Positions 23,048-30,431 of a DNA stretch of 33,149 nucleotides are shown here, one piece after another. The DNA is taken from contig DCGY01000037.1 of NCBI GenBank assembly GCA_002314715.1, positions 18,293-51,441 of the forward strand, given 5' to 3'. The notes beneath the pieces were generated by a model, which made no database searches, was not told where the DNA came from, and was given only the letters and a program-made list of their open reading frames with translations. Position numbers and translations under genes: made by a program. This DNA is from Lachnospiraceae bacterium UBA1766. GTDB lineage: Bacteria > Bacillota > Clostridia > Lachnospirales > Lachnospiraceae. Numbering within the stretch: the first letter of the stretch is position 1; each line of letters opens with the position of its first letter.

Positions 23048-25077
23048 AAACGGTTCTTATTTTTGCGGGAACAACAGAAGGAAGAGAACTGGTGGAAGCG
23101 CTTGTGAGAAGCCATGTGTCTTGTCATGCATGCGTGGCCACAGAATATGGCAGTCAGTTACTAAAATCAAATGACTATGTAACAGTGCATAGCGGACGTT
23201 TGGACGAAATGGGTATGCGCGCCTTGTATGAGACAATTTCCTGCGATATTGTGGTAGATGCCACACATCCCTACGCTCAGATAGTGACGGAAACCATTAA
23301 AAAGAGCATTGAGGGAACCGGTATTTCGTACCTTCGTTTATTGCGTGGAAATGATGTTTTGGCACAGGGAATTCTTTCTTATGATTCTATAAAAGACTGT
23401 GTAGAAGGCCTGAAAAAGACGACCGGTAATATTTTGCTTACCACAGGAAGCAAACAACTGGCAGAGTTTACACAGGATGAGAATCTGAGGAAAAGGCTGT
23501 TTGCACGAGTGCTTCCGGGATTGGAAAGCCTCGAGCTTTGTTATCATGCCGGACTTGAAGGAAGACAGATTATTGCTATGCAAGGTCCCTTTTCTTCTGA
23601 GATGAATGAAATTACCATTCGGGAATACGGAATTGAACATTTGGTTACCAAGGAAAGCGGTGCGGCCGGAGGAGTGGACTCCAAACTGGAAGCTGCTCAA
23701 AGGACAGGAATTACCGTTCATGTGTTGAAAAGACCGATGGAAGAAGAAAAATCCGGTAAGAAGAATCAGGGCTTGTCGTTTGCGGAAACCGTAAGCAGTT
23801 TGGAAAAGCTTTTGGAGGTTTCCCTATCGCGTGGATTGCTCCGAATTGTTCTGGCAGGAATCGGACCCGGTAGTGGCGAGATGATGACACAGGAGGTAAA
23901 AGAGGCTGTTTTACATGCGGATTACCTGTTTGGAGCACAAAGAATGCTGGATGCTATAGATTCATCGGCGAAAAAATACCCCTATTATTTGAAGAAGGAT
24001 ATTGTTCCCTTTCTGGAAGAACTGTCAGAAAAAACATATCGGGATTTGAATATGGTGGTGTTATTTTCCGGAGATTCCGGCTTTTACAGTGGCTGTAAAA
24101 AGCTTTATGAAGCTTTGAAGGACAAGGAACAATATGACGTAAAGATTATGCCCGGAATTTCATCTGTTGCGACTTTGGCGGCTCGTTTGGGCATAGACTG
24201 GCAGGATGGAAGAATTATTAGCCTTCATGGAATCCCAAAAGAAGAATGGATTCCAATGCTTCGGGAGGAAGTGCAAACGGAAGAGAAGATTTTCCTGATT
24301 ACTTCCGGTGTTCAGGATGTACAAAAAATAGGACAGGTATTGTCTGATTTGGAGGACAAGACAAAGCTTACCCTGCATTTTGGTTTTCAGCTGTCTTATC
24401 CGGAGGAGAAAATTTTAGAACCGACCTGTAAAGAATGCGAAGATATTACGGAGGAAGGGTTATACTGCGGAGTAATCCAAAATCCATTCCGAAAAAGAAG
24501 AAATTTGGTTCCGGTATTGTCGGACGATTGGTTTGAACGGGATAAAGTACCGATGACCAAGGAAGAAATTCGAAAATTATCCATATGTCAAATGCGACTG
24601 AAGGAAGGAGATGTCATATATGATATTGGAAGCGGAACCGGTTCTGTTTCGGTTCAGATTGCATCCCTTTCGTCCTCTTTGCGGGTATTTGCGCTGGAAT
24701 GTGACCCTCAGGCAACGGTACTTACAAGAAAGAATATAGAAAAGGCAACCCTTTCCAATGTGGTTGTGGTAGAAACCATGGCACCTGACGGATTGGATGC
24801 TTTGCCGAAGGCAGACGCTTGTTTTATCGGAGGAAGCAGGGGAAACTTGGGGAAAATATTGGAAACTCTGCGTGCAATCAATCCGGCTATGAGAGTTGTA
24901 ATGAATGCGGTGAGTATGGACAGCATTTGCGAAATGTACGGTTTGTTAAAATCCTTTGTGGTGCGTGATTTGTCCATTACGCAAATATCTGTTACAAAGA
25001 CAAAGGAAATTGGCCAATATCAGATGCTGAATGCCAATAATCCGGTATTTCTATTTGCATTTACGTTTGGTGAATAA
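23044..25077 (+). CDS. cbiJET: Triple fusion CbiJ-CbiE-CbiT: precorrin-6A reductase plus C5/C15 methyltransferase and decarboxylase
   Basis: One 677-residue frame holds three enzymes. Residues 1 to about 250 are CbiJ (FAGTTEGRELV at 7-17, DATHPYA 72-78, TTGSKQL 133-139, KESG 203-206), which reduces cobalt-precorrin-6A. Residues about 266-480 are CbiE (GIGPGSG 272-278, FSGDSGF 341-347, MPGISS 369-374), the C5 methylase. Residues about 495-677 are CbiT (class I SAM motif YDIGSGTGSV 526-535, ECDPQA 552-557), the C15 methylase and C12 acetate decarboxylase. CbiE-CbiT fusion is common (CobL); joining CbiJ in front is less so. The three act in sequence on the same intermediate, so channelling is plausible. 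All motifs appear intact. Confidence 0.94.
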   Translation: MKTVLIFAGTTEGRELVEALVRSHVSCHACVATEYGSQLLKSNDYVTVHSGRLDEMGMRALYETISCDIVVDATHPYAQIVTETIKKSIEGTGISYLRLLRGNDVLAQGILSYDSIKDCVEGLKKTTGNILLTTGSKQLAEFTQDENLRKRLFARVLPGLESLELCYHAGLEGRQIIAMQGPFSSEMNEITIREYGIEHLVTKESGAAGGVDSKLEAAQRTGITVHVLKRPMEEEKSGKKNQGLSFAETVSSLEKLLEVSLSRGLLRIVLAGIGPGSGEMMTQEVKEAVLHADYLFGAQRMLDAIDSSAKKYPYYLKKDIVPFLEELSEKTYRDLNMVVLFSGDSGFYSGCKKLYEALKDKEQYDVKIMPGISSVATLAARLGIDWQDGRIISLHGIPKEEWIPMLREEVQTEEKIFLITSGVQDVQKIGQVLSDLEDKTKLTLHFGFQLSYPEEKILEPTCKECEDITEEGLYCGVIQNPFRKRRNLVPVLSDDWFERDKVPMTKEEIRKLSICQMRLKEGDVIYDIGSGTGSVSVQIASLSSSLRVFALECDPQATVLTRKNIEKATLSNVVVVETMAPDGLDALPKADACFIGGSRGNLGKILETLRAINPAMRVVMNAVSMDSICEMYGLLKSFVVRDLSITQISVTKTKEIGQYQMLNANNPVFLFAFTFGE

Positions 25078-25095
25078 CTGACAGGGGAAAAGAAT

Positions 25096-26454
25096 ATGAA
25101 GAGTGCTATCATGATTGCGGCAACGGGCAGTGGTTGTGGAAAAACCACAATTACCTGCGCACTGTTGGCAGCTATGAAGAAGAATAACTTAAACACTCGG
25201 GCATTTAAATGTGGTCCGGATTACATTGATCCGATGTTTCATAAAACGATTATTGGGGTACCATCTACCAACCTGGATTTGTTTTTTGCAAAGAAAGATC
25301 AGGTGCGGGAATTGTTTTATGCGGACAATAACAGTGATATTTCCATCGTGGAAGGCGTCATGGGGCTGTATGACGGAATGTCTTCCGAAAATACCGATGG
25401 TTCTTCCTATGATTTGGCCTGTACGTTGGATATTCCCATTGTACTGGTGGTGAATGCCCATGGTATGGGACGTTCCGTATTGGCAGTTATCCGTGGCTTT
25501 TTGGATATGGATTATGAGAAACGAATCCGAGGAGTGATTCTGAATCAGGTATCCCCTATGTATTACGAAACCTTGAAAATACTCATTGAGAAGGAACTGC
25601 AGGTTAGAGTGTTTGGGTATTATCCCAAATTATCGGATGGAATATTTGAAAGCCGTTATTTGGGCTTGAAATTGCCGGAAGAAATCGAAAAACTATCGGA
25701 ACTGGTGCAAACTGCCGCAGATCGAATCATGCAGACCACGGATATAAACGGATTGTTGTCATTGGGAGCGGTACCGGAGGCTTTGCGGAATCAATACAAG
25801 GAAACTGCGAAAAAAAATCCGGAAAAAACGGTTCGTATCGGAGTGGCGCGAGATGAGGCCTTTTGCTTTTTTTATGAGGAAAATCTACGCCTTTTGGAGA
25901 AAATGGGGGCAGAATTGGTATTTTTTTCGCCTCTTCGAGAGGAAGAGCTTCCGAAGAATCTGGACGGACTTCTTTTTTGCGGCGGTTACCCGGAGCTGCA
26001 TGCAAGTAAATTAAGCGAGAATGCATCCATGCGAGCTTCTATCAAAGAAGCGATTCTGTCCGGAATGCCTTCCTTGGCGGAATGCGGAGGATTTATGTAT
26101 CTTCATGAGGAGATTGTAGTGGATGGGGAAGCATATCCTATGGTAGGTGTTGTCAGTGGCCGATGCGAGAAAAAGGACCGCTTGGTAAGGTTTGGCTATC
26201 TGCGTATGGAAGAAAAGAAAAAAGAATTTTTGATAGGGGAGGAATCCGTTGTAAAAGGCCATGAATTCCACTATTATGATAGTACGAACAATGGCATAGA
26301 TGCTATTTGCAAAAAACCTTCTACCGGAAAAAGCTGGGAGGCAGCCCATATCAATAAGAATCACTGGTGGGGATTTGCTCATTTATACTATTTGTCAAAC
26401 CCGGATTTGCCGGATTTGTTTCTTCGGGCTTGTCGGCAGTGGGGCGGGAAATAG
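25096..26454 (+). CDS. cbiA: Cobyrinic acid a,c-diamide synthase
   Basis: The 452-residue CbiA has an N-terminal ATPase domain (P-loop GSGCGKTT 11-18, KCGPDYIDPMFH, EGVMGLYDG 86-94) and a C-terminal glutaminase-like domain with Cys330 in LAECGGFMYL. It amidates the a and c side chains of cobyrinic acid with glutamine and ATP. It is separate from the related CbiP, which is fused to the ATPase upstream. A GGGGAA lies ahead of ATG 25096. It is the last recognised cobalamin gene of the operon. Confidence 0.96.
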   Translation: MKSAIMIAATGSGCGKTTITCALLAAMKKNNLNTRAFKCGPDYIDPMFHKTIIGVPSTNLDLFFAKKDQVRELFYADNNSDISIVEGVMGLYDGMSSENTDGSSYDLACTLDIPIVLVVNAHGMGRSVLAVIRGFLDMDYEKRIRGVILNQVSPMYYETLKILIEKELQVRVFGYYPKLSDGIFESRYLGLKLPEEIEKLSELVQTAADRIMQTTDINGLLSLGAVPEALRNQYKETAKKNPEKTVRIGVARDEAFCFFYEENLRLLEKMGAELVFFSPLREEELPKNLDGLLFCGGYPELHASKLSENASMRASIKEAILSGMPSLAECGGFMYLHEEIVVDGEAYPMVGVVSGRCEKKDRLVRFGYLRMEEKKKEFLIGEESVVKGHEFHYYDSTNNGIDAICKKPSTGKSWEAAHINKNHWWGFAHLYYLSNPDLPDLFLRACRQWGGK

Positions 26455-26504
26455 ACCCGGAGTAGTCGGCATGATGGCAAAAAGGATAAGGTGAGGAGTA
26501 ACAT

Positions 26505-27080
26505 TTGAGGAATTTTGAGTGGTGTGTATATACCTATAAACACAGAATGGCCTTTCAATACGTGGCAAAGAAATTCATACAGGATCCGGTTCTTTTGGAG
26601 AAAATTCTGGAGAGGGGCAAATGGCATGATCTGGATAAGCTTTTGCTGTATCAGTTTATGGACTGGCAGCAAGCCATCGAGTTTCATGTAAAGAAGAGGC
26701 CCCATCATCTGGAATGCCCGGTGCAGAAAACCTATGAAGATTTGGTGGAGATGATTATTGATTTGGAATGTTCACCCTATACCAAGCCCGATAAGCCGTT
26801 AAATGCGTTTGATTTTCTGCAGAAACTGATTCGACAGGGAAACGTGGACAAGGAAACAGCCGGCCGATTGTTGGAGGTTTTACATGCATTTGGAATCGAT
26901 TTTTCTTATGATGTAACCCAGGAAGCGGAAACGAAGGCGTTTTTGGATGCCCTTCCGGAAGTGACGGAAGAAATGATTTTGCTGGAAATATTGGAATTTG
27001 TTCGAACCGATCCGAAAGAGGAACTGGATTTTATCAAAGAAAGCCAAAAAAGCGGAAATACGGAAGCTGACTTTTGGTGA
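26505..27080 (+). CDS. Uncharacterised His/Asp-rich (HD-like) protein at the end of the cobalamin operon
   Basis: This 191-residue soluble protein starts at TTG 26505 with GAGGAG at 26493-26498. A conserved-looking set of metal-ligand-type residues fills the first half: H13, WHDLDK (H41, D42), H61, PHHLE (H67, H68, E70), E82 and D86. The second half is acidic and helical. The pattern is reminiscent of the DUF5662 family and of HD-type metal-dependent hydrolases, but I cannot prove a relationship. It follows cbiA by 50 bp and precedes the operon terminator, so it should be transcribed under the riboswitch. A corrinoid-related role (a hydrolase or phosphatase, for example) is only inferred. Confidence 0.75.
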   Translation: MRNFEWCVYTYKHRMAFQYVAKKFIQDPVLLEKILERGKWHDLDKLLLYQFMDWQQAIEFHVKKRPHHLECPVQKTYEDLVEMIIDLECSPYTKPDKPLNAFDFLQKLIRQGNVDKETAGRLLEVLHAFGIDFSYDVTQEAETKAFLDALPEVTEEMILLEILEFVRTDPKEELDFIKESQKSGNTEADFW

Positions 27081-27085
27081 AATAC

Positions 27086-27114
27086 TTGCATACATATGCA
27101 TTTTTTCTTATAAT
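27086..27114 (+). promoter_or_regulatory. Promoter of the histidine kinase transcript
   Basis: TTGCAT (27086-27091) and a perfect TATAAT (27109-27114) are 17 nt apart. The RNA should start near 27121, giving a leader of about 93 nt. Confidence 0.65.
27087..27106 (+). terminator. Terminator of the cobalamin operon
   Basis: A short TGCAT/ATGCA stem (27087-27091 with 27096-27100) is followed by six T. The stem is only 5 bp, so read-through is possible. It overlaps the promoter of the next unit. Confidence 0.5.
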
Positions 27115-27134
27115 TAGAATAACAAATGCGAGGA

Positions 27135-27178
27135 AGCATTGACATAGTGATCGAAATCATTAGGCCGATGCTTTTTTT
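27135..27178 (+). terminator. Terminator-like hairpin in the kinase leader (possible attenuator)
   Basis: A 7-bp outer stem (27135-27141 with 27066+100=27166-27172), a symmetric 4 by 4 internal loop and a 6-bp inner stem capped by CGAA are followed by seven T (27172-27178). It lies after the kinase promoter and before the kinase ribosome binding site. An upstream AATGC (27124-27128) could pair with GCATT (27136-27140) and compete with the outer stem. Confidence 0.6.
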
Positions 27179-27213
27179 GCGTATGCGGAAACGATACGAT
27201 AGGAGGAAGCGAT

Positions 27214-29628
27214 ATGAAAAATACGAAAGCTTTCCAATTAAAATATTATTTGTCCAGGTTGTTTTTTGCGTTAGTGCTTTTATTTACCGTTCTGTATGTA
27301 ATCATTGGGCGGAGCATTGCCAAAACAGATTTTCCGGAAAAGAACGGGTCCTGCAATGCCTATTCGGCTTCCTTTGAAATCGAGGGAGAGGGAGCAAAAA
27401 ACCACACCTTCCCTTATTATTCCGATCGAAATGCCGGTGATACCACCGTTCTTCTGGCAGATTTGCCCGGGGATATGGAAGACAATATGGTCATTTGCCT
27501 CAGACCGGATCAGCTGGATACCAGGGTGTACATTGATGGGGAACTTCGTATGGAGTATTCCACAGAAAGCGTTCGCATTTGGGGGAAGGTTTCTCCCCGA
27601 AGGTATATTTTTATGCCGGTGGAGAAAAAAGATGCGGGAAAAGAGCTGCGAATTGAGTTGACTACGGCGGTCAATCAGTCCGGAAGCTTTAACATCCTAA
27701 ATTATGGCGATAAATATGATGTGGTTATGAATTTGATTCGCGGAAGCATGAGTGATATCGTTATCGCATTTATCATGCTGATTGTCAGTGTTTTGTGCCT
27801 GGTGTCAGGTATTATTTTAAGTATCGGACTGAAATCGTTCTTCGAAATCACTTATCTGGCAGCTATGAGTATTTTGGCCTCCATATGGATTTTGTGTAAT
27901 GCGGAAGCCAGTCAGCTGTATTTCCCCAATATGACCATGACCATGACTATTGACTATATGATGCTGATGCTGTTACCTTTCCCGTTCCTGTTTTTCATGA
28001 ACCTGGTGCAAAACAGGAAATTCGACATGGTTTACAAGGTATTTGAAGTCATCGCTATGGCGGAAAGCAGTGTGTGCCTGATTTTGTTTGTCCTGAAAAT
28101 AGTTGATTTATCTCAGATGTTTCTTGTGATTGCGGCGGTTTTCGGAAGCTCTCTGATTATGATCCTGGTGACCATCGTTTTGGATATTCTAAAGTATAAG
28201 AATTACCGTTATATTATCGTTGCCTTCGGAATATTTGCAGGCATATTCGCTACCATTTTACAGCTTCTTTTGTTTGCTTTCGGCAGATATGCCTTTGGTG
28301 GAAAGGCAGTGGCGATTGCGCTTTTGATTATTATGGCGACCTCTGTTATTGATACCTTCCGAAGAGTGAAACAGATGGAAATCGATAAGCAGATGGCCAT
28401 CGCCCAAAGCAAGGCGGAAAGCAGCTTCCTGGCAAATATGTCGCATGAAATCAGAACACCGATTAATGCGGTTCTGGGCTTAAATGAGATGGTAATTCGA
28501 GAAACCCAGGAAGAGAAAACCCTGGGGTATGCAAAGCATATCGAGAGTTCCGGCAAGATGCTTTTGGCCATTATCAATGATATCCTGGATCTTTCCAAGA
28601 TTCGTTCCGGAAAATTGAAAATAATTGTGGATGAATACAGCCTGGAGGATGCCATTCGAAATGTTTGCGATATGATTCGTCCCAAGGCGGCGGAAAAGAA
28701 ACTGGAGTTTTCCGTATCTGTGGATTCGAAACTTCCGAATAATCTGATCGGCGATGAGATTCGAATCAAGCAGATTGCCATTAATATTTTGAATAATGCG
28801 GTAAAATACACCGATGCGGGCAAAGTTTCCTTGAAGGTAACAGGAGTCCCGATTGATGATGAAACGACCAGCCTGTCTATTGCCATCAGCGACACCGGCC
28901 GTGGTATCAAGGAGGAAGATCAGGCGGCTCTGTTTGATGCATTCTCCCGTGTGGATGAAAAGAACAATAAATCCATTGAGGGAACCGGCCTTGGACTGGC
29001 ATTGGTAAAAAGCCTGGTGGATTCCATGGGCGGCACCGTTTCTGTAGAAAGTGTGTATGGAGAAGGATCCACCTTTATCGTGGAAATTCCGCAAAAGAAA
29101 AAGGACGATGTAACTGTAGCAGAGGCCAGAAAAGCAGCAGCTGCGGCCCGCCGCGAGGAAAGGGCCAGAGAAGAATCGGGACAGACGGAAAACGCAGAGT
29201 CGGCTCCTGCGTCAAAAAAGAAGAAGGACGAGCCTCTCTTTCTTGCACCGGATGCCAAGATTCTGGTTGTGGATGACGTGCCCCTGAACTTAATGGTGGT
29301 TACAAGCCTATTGGAGCGTACACAGGTGCAGGTAACAGAAGCAGAAAGCGGCGTGAAGTGCTTGGAATGCCTCGCAAAGGACCACTTTGATGTCATCCTT
29401 TTGGATCATTTGATGCCCCAGATGGATGGCGTGGAAACCTTGACCAAGATAAAGAAGGAAAATCTTGCAACCGGAACCGCTGTGGTGGCCCTGACGGCAA
29501 ATGCAGTCTCCGGAGCCCGAGAAGAATATTTATCCTATGGTTTTGACGATTATTTGACAAAGCCTGTGCGTTCGGAGGAACTGGAGGCAACGATTTTGAG
29601 ATATTTGCCAAAGGATAAGGTACAATAG
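27214..29628 (+). CDS. Membrane-bound hybrid histidine kinase with C-terminal receiver
   Basis: The 804-residue protein has a first membrane segment (about 15-33), an extracytoplasmic beta-rich sensor region (about 40-178), and some six or seven membrane segments (about 182-382) like 7TM sensor modules. A short coiled linker leads to HisKA with H411 (FLANMSHEIRTP), then HATPase with N528 region, DTGRGI 560-565 and GTGLGL 590-595. After an Ala/Glu/Lys-rich linker (630-672) a receiver domain carries D687/D688, phospho-acceptor D731 (LLDHLMP) and K783. No output domain is attached, so a partner such as an Hpt protein or response regulator is needed. AGGAGGAAG precedes ATG 27214. The pilin-like gene starts 11 bp after its stop. 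Confidence 0.93.
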   Translation: MKNTKAFQLKYYLSRLFFALVLLFTVLYVIIGRSIAKTDFPEKNGSCNAYSASFEIEGEGAKNHTFPYYSDRNAGDTTVLLADLPGDMEDNMVICLRPDQLDTRVYIDGELRMEYSTESVRIWGKVSPRRYIFMPVEKKDAGKELRIELTTAVNQSGSFNILNYGDKYDVVMNLIRGSMSDIVIAFIMLIVSVLCLVSGIILSIGLKSFFEITYLAAMSILASIWILCNAEASQLYFPNMTMTMTIDYMMLMLLPFPFLFFMNLVQNRKFDMVYKVFEVIAMAESSVCLILFVLKIVDLSQMFLVIAAVFGSSLIMILVTIVLDILKYKNYRYIIVAFGIFAGIFATILQLLLFAFGRYAFGGKAVAIALLIIMATSVIDTFRRVKQMEIDKQMAIAQSKAESSFLANMSHEIRTPINAVLGLNEMVIRETQEEKTLGYAKHIESSGKMLLAIINDILDLSKIRSGKLKIIVDEYSLEDAIRNVCDMIRPKAAEKKLEFSVSVDSKLPNNLIGDEIRIKQIAINILNNAVKYTDAGKVSLKVTGVPIDDETTSLSIAISDTGRGIKEEDQAALFDAFSRVDEKNNKSIEGTGLGLALVKSLVDSMGGTVSVESVYGEGSTFIVEIPQKKKDDVTVAEARKAAAAARREERAREESGQTENAESAPASKKKKDEPLFLAPDAKILVVDDVPLNLMVVTSLLERTQVQVTEAESGVKCLECLAKDHFDVILLDHLMPQMDGVETLTKIKKENLATGTAVVALTANAVSGAREEYLSYGFDDYLTKPVRSEELEATILRYLPKDKVQ

Positions 29629-29639
29629 GGGGGGCTTGT

Positions 29640-30263
29640 ATGAAAAAAGATAACAAAGGTTTTACACTTGTGGAATTAATTGTGGTATTGGTCATTCTGG
29701 CGATTTTGGCGGCGATTCTTGTGCCTTCCCTGCTTGGATATATCGATCGTTCCAGGGACGGTCAGGATATGTTGGATGCCAAAAATATGCTGACTGCGGT
29801 ACAGGCCAGACTGAGCGATGCATACGCTATAACGGAGCCGATTAACGATAAAGATCATAATAGCAACAGCAATAAAAATGCGGACGGCGATATTGTCTGG
29901 TTGGGAAAACCCATCGGAGACGATATTTTGAAGCTTGCGGATGCCAATCCCTACATGTGCATCGTAGGCATAGGTAAATATAGTAAATATATTTCCACCG
30001 ATCCCCACAAAGCCTATACGGCCATGTTTATGATTTATTGGCCGGAAAAGGATAAAGAGCCCATATTCTTTAACGGTTCCGAGTGGATGCGAGATTATCC
30101 CTGGGAAAGCAAATCCAACGAAGGCGTGAATAAGTTCAACTACAAGGGCGAGGAGGTTTACCTGCAGTTTTACTTTATTACCCGCGATACCTCAAGGAAA
30201 ATTGATAACAACTGGAACGATTTAAAGAACGCTTTGAAAGCAAATGGGAAAAAAGTATATTAG
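29640..30263 (+). CDS. Type IV pilin-like prepilin
   Basis: This 207-residue protein has a class III signal: KKDNKG, then FTLVELIVVLVILAILAAILVPSL. The prepilin peptidase site is after G7, with F8 and E12 of the mature protein in the canonical positions. The N-terminal helix would anchor it in the membrane and pack in a pilus core; the remainder is a polar globular domain. Pilus assembly ATPase, platform protein and peptidase genes are not in the window, so they must be elsewhere. A GGGGGG run upstream serves as ribosome binding site. It is probably co-transcribed with the kinase. Confidence 0.9.
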   Translation: MKKDNKGFTLVELIVVLVILAILAAILVPSLLGYIDRSRDGQDMLDAKNMLTAVQARLSDAYAITEPINDKDHNSNSNKNADGDIVWLGKPIGDDILKLADANPYMCIVGIGKYSKYISTDPHKAYTAMFMIYWPEKDKEPIFFNGSEWMRDYPWESKSNEGVNKFNYKGEEVYLQFYFITRDTSRKIDNNWNDLKNALKANGKKVY

Positions 30264-30282
30264 TTTTTAAAAAGTGCAATGT

Positions 30283-30319
30283 ATCCCCCGCGACGATTCG
30301 GATTGCGGGGGATTTTTTT
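30283..30319 (+). terminator. Strong intrinsic terminator after the pilin-like gene
   Basis: A 9-bp GC-rich stem ATCCCCCGC/GCGGGGGAT (30283-30291 with 30305-30313) with a 13-nt loop is followed by seven T. It ends the kinase-pilin unit. Confidence 0.92.
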
Positions 30320-30375
30320 GCCTAATATTCATGGTTTTGCACTTTCGGACAGTATACTTTCAAACGCTTTTTCGG

Positions 30376-30381
30376 TATAAT
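30376..30381 (+). promoter_or_regulatory. Candidate -10 box of the MalT-like regulator
   Basis: TATAAT at 30376-30381 lies about 50 bp upstream of the preferred GTG start. No convincing -35 stands 16-18 nt upstream, so the promoter may be activator-dependent. Confidence 0.4.
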
Positions 30382-30431
30382 TGTCCATAGGTATGTTTTG
30401 TGATTTTACGAAGAAATACGAGGGAAAAACA

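Noticed and set aside
28209..28910. Open frame of 233 codons on the minus strand
   Set aside because: It is antisense to the kinase core with its conserved H-box and ATP-binding motifs, and it has no start signals of its own.
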